In this document: one piece after another, positions 11,987-21,187 of the stretch | How positions within the stretch are numbered: the stretch's first letter is position 1 | Layout: every line of letters begins with the position of its first letter | Assembly: GCA_947179485.1 (NCBI GenBank) | Contig: OX359246.1 | Coordinates: 33,790,001-33,854,000, forward strand | Reading direction: 5' to 3' | Origin: Allacma fusca | Taxonomy: Eukaryota > Arthropoda > Collembola > Symphypleona > Sminthuridae | Length of the DNA: 64,000 bases | Notes under the pieces: generated by a model | Database searches by the model: none | What the model saw: the letters and a program-made list of their open reading frames with translations, nothing else | Told to the model about the DNA's origin: nothing | Translations under genes and position numbers: made by a program

Positions 11987-12631
11987 ATGGACAGTGTGGA
12001 TTTTGCAATAGCACATCCGTCTACCTGCATTATTGCAGGCGTAACGGGAAGTGGAAAAACCCGCCTGACGTTAGATATAATACGGAATAGAAACAAAGTG
12101 TTTGATAAACCTATACAAAAGGTCCTGTACGTATATTCCGACTTTCAACCATCCTTCTACGAAATTCAGGAAACTGATCCTGACGTTACTTTTACTAAGC
12201 GGTTAGAAGACATTGAATCTGCGCCTAACCCTAGCCTAGTTGTTGTAGACGATCAGATTGATTCTTTGGGGAAAGGACAAGCTCATGATATTATTACAAA
12301 CTTTTTTACAAAACATTCGCATCACCGAGGGGTCTCTATAATAGTGATATTACAAAACCTCTATCATAAAAACCTTCGGGAGCTATCCATTAATACGCAG
12401 TGGTTGTGTTACTTTGACTCTGCAAGGGACAGATCAATAGTATCGACAATTGCACGTCAGGTTTGTCCCGGAAACGTATCTTTCCTGGTCGATGCATACA
12501 GAAAGGCTGTCATAGGTAAAGAGTATAGCTATATTATACTGGACCTGCACCCGAAGCATAAGAAATACGTTTTCTTTGTGAGAAATTCATTATATGCTAC
12601 CCCTGATACAGAAGTATATGGTCCGAAATAA
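11987..12631 (+). CDS. FtsK/HerA-type (A32-like) genome-packaging ATPase
   Basis: 214 aa. Walker A GVTGSGKT is at residues 18-25 and a Walker B strand ending in two aspartates (SLVVVDD) at about 83-89. The size and motif spacing fit the A32-like packaging ATPases of Polintons and adintoviruses, which pump the genome into capsids. It is the first gene of the tight plus-strand block. Its stop shares bases with the next start (TAATG at 12629). A strong donor (ACG|GTAAGTG at about 11918) and an acceptor just before the start (CTTATAG at about 11971) suggest a spliced 5' UTR. The frame is intact with no missing motif. Confidence 0.93.
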   Translation: MDSVDFAIAHPSTCIIAGVTGSGKTRLTLDIIRNRNKVFDKPIQKVLYVYSDFQPSFYEIQETDPDVTFTKRLEDIESAPNPSLVVVDDQIDSLGKGQAHDIITNFFTKHSHHRGVSIIVILQNLYHKNLRELSINTQWLCYFDSARDRSIVSTIARQVCPGNVSFLVDAYRKAVIGKEYSYIILDLHPKHKKYVFFVRNSLYATPDTEVYGPK

Positions 12632-12942
12632 TGGCGACTAAACTTGAGAAAAACTTTAAGTTCTTATATACTTTGTGCAAAGCTAAAAACAAATTATTTA
12701 CAAAGTTGCTTGTTCAAGCATCGGACCGGCAACTGAGTGCTGTTACAGAATGTCTTGTGGATTTTTCTATATTCAGTAACTCAAGGCGAACGTGTGTTAG
12801 TAGTGTACTGAAAGAAATCGAATCTTCTAAATCATTAAGGACGGCGTTGACGAGAAGAAAGGCCGAAGTTAAAAAAATTTTGTGTACTGTTGTTTCTCGA
12901 ATTCTACAGGACGAATTTGCTAGTGTCATGTTGTATGAATAA
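12631..12942 (+). CDS. Small helical Polinton protein, function unknown
   Basis: 103 aa, starting on the A of the ATPase stop codon. It is leucine- and lysine-rich and predicted helical, with LCKAKNKLFTKLL then a middle segment rich in Leu and Val. Small helical ORFs of this general type sit near integrase and capsid genes in many Polintons, but I cannot assign a function. It lies two bases before the next start. Confidence 0.7.
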   Translation: MATKLEKNFKFLYTLCKAKNKLFTKLLVQASDRQLSAVTECLVDFSIFSNSRRTCVSSVLKEIESSKSLRTALTRRKAEVKKILCTVVSRILQDEFASVMLYE

Positions 12943-12944
12943 TC

Positions 12945-13484
12945 ATGGCGCAAATTTACAAAGTTATCGAACCTCAGCTTTACGAAAAACTAATGAGCTT
13001 ATACAAAGATGATAGCAAAAAGACTACTGAGTTAAACGATGTTCCGGTTACAGAGAATGCACACACTGATCAGGAAACACTTAATGAACCTGTGACAGTG
13101 CCTTTGACTAATTCGGATGTCACCAAAACTCATACACAGACTGAAGACAAAACATTACCTCGAAAAAGAAAATCTCAACACCTACAATTATGCTGCTGCA
13201 GATTTCACAAAGGGGAGAACTATATATTGGAACCAGAATGGAAAACGTTCGGGAATGATGTGTCCTTTGGTGAGAAGGAAAAAGGTGATCAAATAGTTGA
13301 CCCTTTGGAAATAAAATCCAGCGAAAAAAGACAAGATCTAAGTACTCCTGGTCCAGACGTTGTTGAGAAAACTGGTCGGAAACTGCGCCCGCGAAAGCAA
13401 GTTGGCAAAGGGAAAAAGAGAAATAAAAAATGGAAGCGAGGAAAGTTGACGAAGAAAGATCGGAAATACAAAAGACGTACTTGA
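12945..13484 (+). CDS. Unknown protein with basic tail, upstream of integrase
   Basis: 179 aa. The short N-terminus (MAQIYKVIEPQLYEKLMSLY) resembles the start of the protein commonly found just before the integrase in Polintons. The middle is Thr/Glu-rich with a CCC cluster near residue 84. The last 40 residues are almost all Lys/Arg, ending in a nuclear-localisation-like or DNA-binding tail. The basic tail overlaps the integrase start by 55 bases in another frame. A virion DNA-binding role is possible but not shown. Confidence 0.75.
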   Translation: MAQIYKVIEPQLYEKLMSLYKDDSKKTTELNDVPVTENAHTDQETLNEPVTVPLTNSDVTKTHTQTEDKTLPRKRKSQHLQLCCCRFHKGENYILEPEWKTFGNDVSFGEKEKGDQIVDPLEIKSSEKRQDLSTPGPDVVEKTGRKLRPRKQVGKGKKRNKKWKRGKLTKKDRKYKRRT

Positions 13485-14398
13485 ATCAGAAATTATCTGG
13501 GTCATTCTCTGGTTTAAGTAGTTTTTTTCAAAATCGTAAAGAGTTTGCAGACAAGGATGAAGTTGCAAAAGAGCTGAGAGCTCTGGATACATTTTCATTG
13601 CACAAGCAAGCCAGAAAAAAGTTTCCAAGACGGAAAATTATGGTTAATTTTATAAATGAAATTTTCACAGCTGATCTGAAAGATTTGGCTGGACTTTCCA
13701 AGTCAAACAGTGGCAATCACTTTGTTCTGGTTGTGGTTGACGCTTTCTCGAGAAAAGCGTATACACGCTTGTTGAAAAACAAGAATTCAGACTCGATGAT
13801 TAAAGCTTTCAAGTCCGTTTTTGCGGAGTCGGGAGTTACACCTGTGTACTTATATACAGATAGGGGAACTGAATTTATGTCAGCTGCATTTGGAAAGTTT
13901 CTCAATGCAAGTCAAGTACAACTGTATAATATCCATTCGCCTATGAAAGCCAGTATGAGCGAAAGATTCATTAGAACACTTTTTACAAAGCTTCAACGAT
14001 ACATGACGATGGAAAACACGAAAAGAATTGTTGAAGTACTCCCAGACTTTACAAGAGCATATAATGCTACGAAACACAGATCTATTGGTATAGCTCCAAA
14101 TGATGTGACTACTAGAAATTCTTATGAGGTGTGGGAGCGCATATACAAGACGTATTTAGAAGAGACAAAAAGACCAAGAAAGCCTCCACAGTACTCAGTA
14201 GGTGATGTGGTTCGTATTTCTCGGATAAAAATGATATTTGAAAAGGGGTATAAGGAATCGTTTTCGAGAGAACTATTTAAAGTTGTTCAGGTTGTGAATA
14301 CATACCCGTATACATTTCGATTAGCCGACATGAATTCCGAACAGTTAAATGCGAGTTTTTATGCGCCTGAGCTAAGTCTAGTTAAGAAGACGGATTAA
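13430..14398 (+). CDS. Polinton integrase (retroviral-type rve, DDE)
   Basis: 322 aa. The N-terminal region contains the Polinton signature LNQKLSGSFSG and FSLHKQARKKFPRRK. The rve catalytic core has candidate catalytic residues D82 (TADLKDL), D144 (YTDRGTEF) and E178 (MSERFIRT). The C-terminal part (about 250-315) has the SH3/chromo-like VGDVVRISRIK...F...F.VV segment typical of these integrases. It inserts the linear element and generates 6-bp duplications, matching the AAATAG seen here. The start at 13430 lies inside the preceding gene, and the position just upstream of conserved sequence supports it. The reading frame is complete. Confidence 0.96.
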   Translation: MEARKVDEERSEIQKTYLNQKLSGSFSGLSSFFQNRKEFADKDEVAKELRALDTFSLHKQARKKFPRRKIMVNFINEIFTADLKDLAGLSKSNSGNHFVLVVVDAFSRKAYTRLLKNKNSDSMIKAFKSVFAESGVTPVYLYTDRGTEFMSAAFGKFLNASQVQLYNIHSPMKASMSERFIRTLFTKLQRYMTMENTKRIVEVLPDFTRAYNATKHRSIGIAPNDVTTRNSYEVWERIYKTYLEETKRPRKPPQYSVGDVVRISRIKMIFEKGYKESFSRELFKVVQVVNTYPYTFRLADMNSEQLNASFYAPELSLVKKTD

Positions 14399-14455
14399 AG
14401 AGATTTCCATATATATTCGACGTCATTCACAATTTGTCGTTCGAATTGACAACAG

Positions 14456-16081
14456 ATGAATAAAATGTACCCTCAACGAAACGCGCGATTTGTTCAGCAG
14501 GATAATGAACTGGACCACTACATTGTCCTAACAAATTCGAATGATCTGTCACAGTCTTCAATTATACATCAGTTGCCCAACCCAATAAATCGTCCAAGGG
14601 GAAAATATGAAGTTGGACTTTTAAAGCTTCGATACAAACCGAGTAAAACAATGCTGGAAAGTCTACGAAGTATCCCGCAAGTCGCAACGAGCGAACCTCA
14701 GCTGCGTCTTACAAGGAAACGACGACGAGTTGTCAAACGGTCTATTCCCATTCACATGTCTGCTGTTCCGATTGGTCCGTTGTACCCTGGTTACGTACCG
14801 CCCGTTGAAACATCGTATCAATTTAAGAAGACGGATGCTAATATTAACGAATTCATAACTCAATTTAACAATAAATATGCGGCGCTCAAAATAAACATGG
14901 GCATCGCTTATGTTGAGGGAGCAAACAAAATGATTATCTTTATCAACCCAGAACTTGGCAAGGCGTATGATTACTTGTATCTGTCGACTGACTTTGCAAA
15001 AGTCTTGGGCTTCACTCGAAAACTGTTCGCATCCGGATCAACAACTGGGGACTTTATATTGGATCAAACCGAATTTGTCAAAACTCCGATGAACACAATA
15101 TTCGACTTCAAATTTTTGAGGGAAACATATTTTTTAAATCGGGTTGGGGTTAAACAACAGCATAACAACCTAATTGTTTTAAAGAAACTTAACGATAAAG
15201 ATTATGTGCAATATTTTATGAAAGTGAAATCTAAGCTCGAACAGTTCTTGGAGACGATTGTAGACTTTGTCTGGGACAGTGCCTTTCGATGTTCGATTAT
15301 TGTCAAGTTGGGAGCATATAATGATCGCAATCATATAGTTTTCCCTACAAAGATTGCAAATTGCTTAGGGTTTACCGACGACACGTTCTACTCGGGAAGT
15401 GTTTACGTTTCCAAGGCTCCATTCGACCAAGCTATGTTTAATAAAATTGGAAAGACAGATATTCTGATATATAAAGTTCGTAGATCGGTACCTATGAACT
15501 TGTACATGAAAGAGCCTGCGTCGATGGCGCTTCAAGACGTATTACAAGAACTCAATAATACTTTCTCCGAATATGTATATCCTTTGAATAATGTGAAATT
15601 TCATTACGACAATGGGGACATTGTCATGAGCGAAGTATCGAACGACGTTGAAGTCGTTTTGCCGCTTTCCCTGGTCAAGTACCTTGGAATACCTCGGAAT
15701 CATGTGTTTAAGAGCGGTTCGAGGTATGTGGCAAAGCGCGAACTAGTTGAGGAGCAAGAGGAAGATGAATATGAAAAGGAGGAAATCCCGCCTCCTGTAC
15801 CAACGCCAGCTCCGGGTCAGGCAAATCGCCTGCTGGTTCTTTCAAATCTGATTGAGAATCAGACATATGAAGACCGTTGTATCCCTCTACTTAAGGAGCT
15901 AAAACTAAGCCATGATTATAATTCAGAATGCGAGCACGAATTTTCCCCAGTGTCTTATTTGCCTTTGCACGGCGAGGAGCAAAATCAGATTCGTGTAGAT
16001 TTTGCTGACGAATCATTGAGTCCTATTAATTTCGGAGGAACTACAACAGGAGTGACGCTTCACATTCGACCAAAAGTATGA
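14456..16081 (+). CDS. Minor capsid (penton) protein candidate
   Basis: 541 aa. The N-terminal FVQQDNELDHYIVLTNSND...GKYEVGLLKLRY pattern is that of Polinton penton proteins, which begin with a short surface strand and then an E-V-G-L strand. Two similar segments of about 100 residues each contain an LGF(T) motif followed by SGS (residues about 180-200 and 295-315), with a third near 405, suggesting internal repetition. A Glu-rich, then Pro-rich linker (EEQEEDEYEKEE, PPPVPTPAPG) lies near 440-465. Single-jelly-roll pentons fill capsid vertices. The assignment rests on position before the basic protein and MCP, size and N-terminal motif. The stop overlaps the next ATG (ATGA). Confidence 0.78.
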   Translation: MNKMYPQRNARFVQQDNELDHYIVLTNSNDLSQSSIIHQLPNPINRPRGKYEVGLLKLRYKPSKTMLESLRSIPQVATSEPQLRLTRKRRRVVKRSIPIHMSAVPIGPLYPGYVPPVETSYQFKKTDANINEFITQFNNKYAALKINMGIAYVEGANKMIIFINPELGKAYDYLYLSTDFAKVLGFTRKLFASGSTTGDFILDQTEFVKTPMNTIFDFKFLRETYFLNRVGVKQQHNNLIVLKKLNDKDYVQYFMKVKSKLEQFLETIVDFVWDSAFRCSIIVKLGAYNDRNHIVFPTKIANCLGFTDDTFYSGSVYVSKAPFDQAMFNKIGKTDILIYKVRRSVPMNLYMKEPASMALQDVLQELNNTFSEYVYPLNNVKFHYDNGDIVMSEVSNDVEVVLPLSLVKYLGIPRNHVFKSGSRYVAKRELVEEQEEDEYEKEEIPPPVPTPAPGQANRLLVLSNLIENQTYEDRCIPLLKELKLSHDYNSECEHEFSPVSYLPLHGEEQNQIRVDFADESLSPINFGGTTTGVTLHIRPKV

Positions 16082-16431
16082 GACAGGTCCAGTGTGATGA
16101 TAAAGCTTGTGTCCTAGAACCCGGTGGTCAGAACCAAGTTGGAGGAGCAAGTGTAAGCACTAATTTAATGGCGACTGGCGGTCTAAATCCGGAGGCGTCT
16201 TCTTACCTCATCCCCCTAAAGAGATCAGCTGGTGTGAAGAAAAAGGAGCAAACGGGCAAAGGAAAGAGGAAAAGAAGGCGTACAGTTCAAAAACCAGTTC
16301 AGTTGGGATTGGGTAGGAGACGAAGAAAGTCACATAAGAAAAAGAAGCGTGGACGAACTAAGAAGAAGAATATTAAACGCGTGCAATTAGGAGCAGGAAG
16401 AAAACGAAAGAACCGTCGGTGTGTGAAATAG
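16078..16431 (+). CDS. Arg/Lys-rich core-type virion protein candidate
   Basis: 117 aa, starting inside the stop of the penton gene (ATGA). The first 50 residues are neutral and Gly-rich; the rest is about half Lys/Arg (KGKRKRRR, RRRRKSHKKKKRGRTKKK). QLG-x-G occurs twice (QLGLG, QLGAG), each next to a basic block. Adenoviral core proteins pVII and pX are small, basic and matured by the viral protease at sites of similar Gly-containing form. By analogy this may condense the genome and be cut at those sites, which is inference. It lies four bases before the MCP start. Confidence 0.72.
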   Translation: MRQVQCDDKACVLEPGGQNQVGGASVSTNLMATGGLNPEASSYLIPLKRSAGVKKKEQTGKGKRKRRRTVQKPVQLGLGRRRRKSHKKKKRGRTKKKNIKRVQLGAGRKRKNRRCVK

Positions 16432-16435
16432 TCCA

Positions 16436-17889
16436 ATGGATTTAAATAGCGTTTTTGAGAGAGGGGCTACGGTCTATGAAGGGTCAACAGAGAGCATTCG
16501 ATCTGAGTTGGCCCTTTTTGACCTACTGCCCACTGATATTTCGACTCAATTGAGTAGCGACTTTATCCAGGCATTTCCTCTCGTCTCCATAAAGGAAGAT
16601 TTTAATCCTCTGGAATTTCAAATAACTTTGGATACGTCTGGCTATCTGGATCCGCTAGACAGCTTCATATCTCTTACTTGTCGAATTGTAAATCAGGATG
16701 GCACTCTATGCGATGAAGCGCGCGATCTTGTCGCCCCGTGCAACTTATTCTTTCAGACAATGTTTAGCAACCTGGAGATTTATCTAAATGGGCAATTGAT
16801 TTCCGATACGTCTAATTTTTATCCATGGATTGGATACATGCAACGTCTGTTGAGTGCAAGCCCTCAGGAAAAAGATGGACGACTCAAGAACGAGTTGTGG
16901 TATCCGAATGTGACACCGGAAGTATTTACTGCTTCAGATCCCGGGTGGAAGGCTAGATTTGACATGTCGAAAAAAAGCCAGCCCTTCCAAGTGGTCGGAC
17001 AGCTCGTAGGAAGTATCTTTACACAACCGCGATACATACCAGCTGGTAGTCATATACGAATTGTACTGAGACGTGCACAACCAGAACTTTGTCTTGAATG
17101 CAGTACAACAACGAAGGCCGGTACTAACGGGGTTCCGTACAAGTACCAAATAACGGATGCGGTTTTCTATGGATCTAAGAAAGTTGTTTCTAAGCCCATC
17201 ATTGATATGCACCGGGCTGAACTAGCCCGCGGGAATACATTCAAGTACATTACTAATGATGCTGAGATCAAAACGTTTACGGTAGCATCAGGCCTCAGCT
17301 ATGTAACTACTGATTCTCTTGTTATTGGAAAAATTCCAAAAATAATTGTCATTGGCATGGTCAACTCGGATGGATTTATGGGATCACTGAACAAATCCCC
17401 GTTCAATTTCGTCGACAAAAACCTGTCTGAGATGTCTATTACTTGGAATGGAGATTCTCTCCAGTACAGGGATCTATCTTTGAGTTTTAAGCAAAAGCAA
17501 GCTGACGGAAGCTTCTTAGGGTCAGATGACTTTCTGCTTGGACTCAGGACGCTTGAAAAAACTGCTGCTAATTCGCTGTTGTCCAACGGTATCCAACGCG
17601 ACAATTACACTAAAGGTACATATGAATTAACATTTTTTAGAAACACGTTTTCATAAAACTGGAGTGTGAAATTTAAAAAGGTTAATTCATTTGTACAGGC
17701 AACTGTCTTGTGGCAATTGAGCTACTGCCTAATTCTGGGAACTTTCTCAGTGTCAACAAACGAGGACAGCTTAAAGTATCGCTTAAATTCAGGACCGCGT
17801 TGGACAAGAACATAAATGTCATTGTCTACTGTCAGTATCAGAGTGTCCTGGAAATTGATGCTGATAAAAGAGTGATACTTGATCACTAA
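16436..17889 (+). CDS. Major capsid protein (Polinton double jelly-roll)
   Basis: Two exons: 16436-17615 and 17699-17889 (donor AAAG|GTACAT, acceptor TTTGTACAG), about 456 aa. Without splicing the frame stops at 17656 and lacks the C-terminal strands. With splicing the end reads GQLKVSLKFRTAL then VIVYCQYQSVLEID, which is the conserved C-terminal pattern of Polinton MCPs (the F54H12.2-like family). The N-terminal part has LFDLLPTDISTQLSSDFIQAFP, and the sheet regions have the LDPLDSFISLTCRI and FSNLEIYLNGQLI patterns of the first jelly roll. The protein should form pseudo-hexameric capsomers. An 83-nt intron this close to the 3' end is unusual for a capsid gene. Followed after two bases by the protease. 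Confidence 0.95.
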
Positions 17890-17891
17890 CC

Positions 17892-18422
17892 ATGAATAGC
17901 AGTGAAATTTACCAGGCTCTGGCCTGTCTACTTCCCAAAAACGAAATACCCTTTTACATTGCGTCCGCAGACACGTTGAGGTCGTTGACGAAAAATTCGA
18001 CCTATCCGTATGTTGTTATACAAAATACGGACCGAGCTGATGAGCCAGGCTGGCACTGGGTCAGCTGGTTTGTGCATAACATCAACGATGCTGAGTGGTT
18101 CGACTCGTATGGTCTACCGCCTCGGATTTATAAAGACATTGAATGGCCCGCTAAAAACGTCATTGCAGAAAACTGCCGTTCACTGCAAAGTATTAATTCT
18201 GATGTTTGTGGTCAATATTGTGTATACTTTGCCTATCTAAGAATAATTGGTCTAAGTTATGAAAACTTTATGAGTAGCTTTAAGGTTAGATCAAAATCTA
18301 ATGACGCAATGGTGCGGAAATTTGTAAACAATATTTCTAAGTTTATATCTATAGATTGTGGAAAGCAGAATTGCATGCCAAAGTATGCGACTCGATTCTA
18401 TGGTTATAACAGTATAAGTTGA
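17892..18422 (+). CDS. Adenain-like cysteine protease (maturation protease)
   Basis: 176 aa, close to the length of adenain (about 204) and other Polinton proteases. Candidate catalytic residues are H55 (PGWHWVSW), D71 (WFDSYGLPP), Q99 and C106 (SDVCGQYC), in the adenain order with the expected DS-x-G motif. It would process capsid and core precursors during maturation. It starts two bases after the MCP stop. A polyadenylation signal AATAAA at 18447-18452, 25 bases after the stop, is the first clear one seen after this gene block. Confidence 0.95.
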   Translation: MNSSEIYQALACLLPKNEIPFYIASADTLRSLTKNSTYPYVVIQNTDRADEPGWHWVSWFVHNINDAEWFDSYGLPPRIYKDIEWPAKNVIAENCRSLQSINSDVCGQYCVYFAYLRIIGLSYENFMSSFKVRSKSNDAMVRKFVNNISKFISIDCGKQNCMPKYATRFYGYNSIS

Positions 18423-18446
18423 AATTGTAAAATGCAATATGATCTG

Positions 18447-18488
18447 AATAAATTTTCAAGAATTCAATTCGTTTTTTGGGGTTTTATT
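18447..18488. terminator. Convergent polyadenylation signals
   Basis: AATAAA on the plus strand at 18447-18452 serves the protease end of the capsid block. AATAAA on the minus strand (TTTATT at 18483-18488) lies about 47 bases past the helicase stop. The two transcription units thus end tail to tail in a 112-bp gap. Confidence 0.7.
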
Positions 18489-18534
18489 GTTTTTTGGTTA
18501 GCATATTTACGCATTTACACATATTTTAGAATTT

Positions 18535-20117
18535 TTAGCCGACCCACGATCTCATATTTACACAGTCTATGCTTGATCCTCCAATACGTTCGAATTTCGC
18601 AAGTCTTGCTTCTTCAAGAATCTGAAGTCTCGGCTTCCTATCTCCCCTCAACCGATGGGATGGTAGTTGCTTGTCCAAAATGAGTATGTCGTCGACTGAC
18701 CTTGTTCTTGAGAAGCATATATAGTCTATTCCAGGGGAAACTTGTTCTTGTCCCAGATAAAAGGCAACGGACGGGAGTGTGAGCCCTTGCAGTTTGTGCA
18801 CGGTTAAAGCGAAACATAATTCGAGAGGAAAGCGTTTTATATGAACAAACTTCCCCATTGGCGGTATATACCTCGACTGCTTGATTCTGTAGATCTGAAC
18901 TCCATTTCCGGATTTTGTTGATGCGTTGGGACTGTAGTCGGGAAAGTCCACTAATATGCACTTCACATTCCCGTTTTGATATACAATGTCTTTACATGTC
19001 CCACGGGATCCGTTGCATAGACCAGATGAGACGCATAAATTCTCAAGAAGAATGACGGGACATCCGATCGCAAGTTCTAGAACTTCATCGCCGTTATTAA
19101 TTCTAACCCGGTTTTCTTCTGGGTACAGTTTCCTCAGCATCTTCCTGAATCAGTAATAGGGATTATTACTCAAACTAAATAACTAGTCTATGTTTAGCAG
19201 TTTACGAGAAAAAATTACATATTGTGATGAAATACTTGATTGCGTTTCGGAAATGCGTGGATAGAAAGATCAAATTTCCTCTTCGCCTCAAATGGTAATT
19301 CGGATGCAAGTCTTCGCCGAGCATACTCCACGTCCAGTTCTGTGATCTCACACAGCCGGAGACGTTCCAGAAATTTCTGGAACCTGACTTGTTCCGGCGA
19401 GTTTCCCAACTGACGAAATGGTTTTCGCATTATGAAGACATGAGTGTCAAATTTTCTGTACAGCTGGAACGCTTCTTGGGCATATTTAGGACTTGTTTTA
19501 CCCGCAGGGGTGAATATTGCTCGGTCGTTTGCCGGTGCTAATTGAAATATATCTCCGAGTAAAACGACGGACCTGCCCGAAAATGGTAAATGGCTGTACC
19601 TCCGATCAACGTGTTTCAAAAGACTGTCAATAAGGTAGAACATTCTCTGTCCGATGAAATTCATCTCGTCGAAAACAATAAACTGCACTCGTCTCAGATA
19701 TAGCGCTCGGTCACTATTAAGATCAATGTTCCTTACAAATGCGTCATGATCATCGTGCTTGACGAACGAAGGAATTCCGAAGGATCTATGTATAGTTCCA
19801 CCTTTAATTTGATTTGCTGCGATACCAGTATAGGCTCCCATCAGAAATTCAAAATCTTGACACTTTTGCTTTTGACTTTCCAGCTCGAATCTCAAATGCG
19901 AGCAAATTTCACTCTTGCCTGTTCCTCCACTGCCCAACACGATAACTCGAATCGGGTTGTCCAGCTGATCTTCAGACGATTGACGAAGATGGGTTTTGAC
20001 AATGTTCAGTATTACTCTCTGTTGTAAACTCAATGCACTCAATGGAATAGATGGAACTTCCAATGGTGTTGGCGAGCATCGAGATAAATTGCATCGCTTC
20101 ACTTGACTGCAATCCAT
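18535..20117 (-). CDS. PIF1-like superfamily 1 DNA helicase
   Basis: Two exons, 19219-20117 and 18535-19144, joined across a 74-nt intron in phase 2, give about 502 aa. Walker A GSGGTGKS is near residue 62 and motif II FIVFDEMNFIG near 142. GDIFQLAPA (motif III), MRKPFRQ and the late motif VHKLQGLTLPSV with the following FSRTRS are all Pif1-family features. PIF1/RecD helicases unwind 5' to 3' and probably assist strand displacement by the element's polymerase. Helicases of varied families occur as optional Polinton genes. It is divergent from X/PolB across the dyad-repeat region, so these replication genes may share control. Confidence 0.94.
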
Positions 20118-20261
20118 GATGATATATTCAGTAGATCAACGGGAGAGGTTCATCGCCAAACTGCGAGAAATTACACACGGGGAAATTATTTTCGAGTGCT
20201 TTACGAGTTTTCACGGGTGAACGTTTCGATTAAGTTTATGCATACTAATGAAACCATATTA

Positions 20262-20694
20262 TGAGAACTAGGGTCGAGATTGGTTCTCATGATTTCCCCC
20301 CTCAATAATGATTCGGTTCCTTAGAAGCACCTGTCCGTTTAATTCGACCTTGACCCTTCAGTGTATATGCATTCCAATGAACGCATATTATGAGAACTGA
20401 GGTTGAGCACGGTTCTCACACTACATTCCCCCTCCTTAGTTTGTATTCGGGCTTCCTAGATGCACCTGTCCGTTTAATTCGACCTTGACCCTTCAGTGTA
20501 TATGCATTATAATGAACCTATATTATGAGAACTGAGGTTGAGCACGGTTCTCACACTACATTCCTCCCTCCTTAGTTTGTATTCGGGCTTCCTAGATGCA
20601 CCTGTCTAATAGCATTTATTTATCCTTGAACCTTCAGTGACCATGCATTCTAATGCAGGTGCATGATGAGAGCTTAGATTCAGCATAGTTCTCA
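20262..20694. repeat. Array of four related units each with a 28-bp dyad
   Basis: Four units of about 129-141 bp lie between the helicase and X/PolB. Each carries TGAGAAC-N14-GTTCTCA or a close variant, at 20262-20289, 20391-20418, 20526-20553 and 20667-20694. Units two and three are nearly identical and share CACCTGTCCGTTTAATTCGACCTTGACCC. The last is the most diverged, and a copy of it recurs inverted near 26853. Repeated dyads between divergent replication genes resemble an iteron-type control or origin region, or binding sites for a transcription factor. The sequence cannot decide which. Confidence 0.85.
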
Positions 20695-21187
20695 CGGTTT
20701 ATCAACAGAACCGATTGTCCTCGGTCTGTACATTATACATCCCGTCTCTCACGCACGCAGTGCATCCCTCTGTAAAAACGCAATCTACAAAAAAATGTAG
20801 AAAATAATTATACCTGTGCATATTCGTAGCACAAAACAGTTAAAACGATCTTTATATTTACTTTCACTCACCGTCACTCATTTTTGTCTATGAATTGATC
20901 CAGTTGAGAATGAAATGATTAAAATCTCAGCTGATTTATTACCATTGCAAGTGCTGACGCATTTGGGTAACAAGATACTTTTAAAAATAGTCATAGTTTC
21001 CAAGTCGGTATCAGTTGTTACAGAGTAGTCACCCACGATGGAGACCAAAGGAAGAAGCGATGAGTTGTCAGAATTGATGTATAATTCTTTGTCAACTTTA
21101 GTTAGTAAAATTATAAACAAAAATGATACGACCGGGTTTAAGGGTCTGGAAAGCAGGGAGGAGTGGAAAAGTAAGCTAGTAGATATA
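20562..21187 (-). repeat. Left copy of the inverted X/Y promoter block
   Basis: On the minus strand this contains block B (20703-21187), nearly identical to 27015-27499, followed directly by block A (20562-20702), related to 26844-26984. In the right copy the order is A then B with about 30 bases between. Block B holds the head-to-head 5' ends of genes X and Y. In this copy X is complete (reading plus) while the Y reading frame (minus) is cut at 20703 inside its second exon. Confidence 0.9.

Noticed and set aside
13289..14077. Several minus-strand open frames opposite the integrase
   Set aside because: Shadows of the integrase and the basic-tail gene; no independent support.
17618..17656. 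MCP stop codon read as a truncating mutation
   Set aside because: A good donor at 17616 and acceptor at 17698 restore the conserved C-terminal strands in phase, so an intron explains it.
20878..21120. 80-aa minus-strand open frame present in both inverted blocks (also 27080-27313, plus)
   Set aside because: It is antisense to exon 1 of gene X and shared only because the block is duplicated; no start context or domain supports it.
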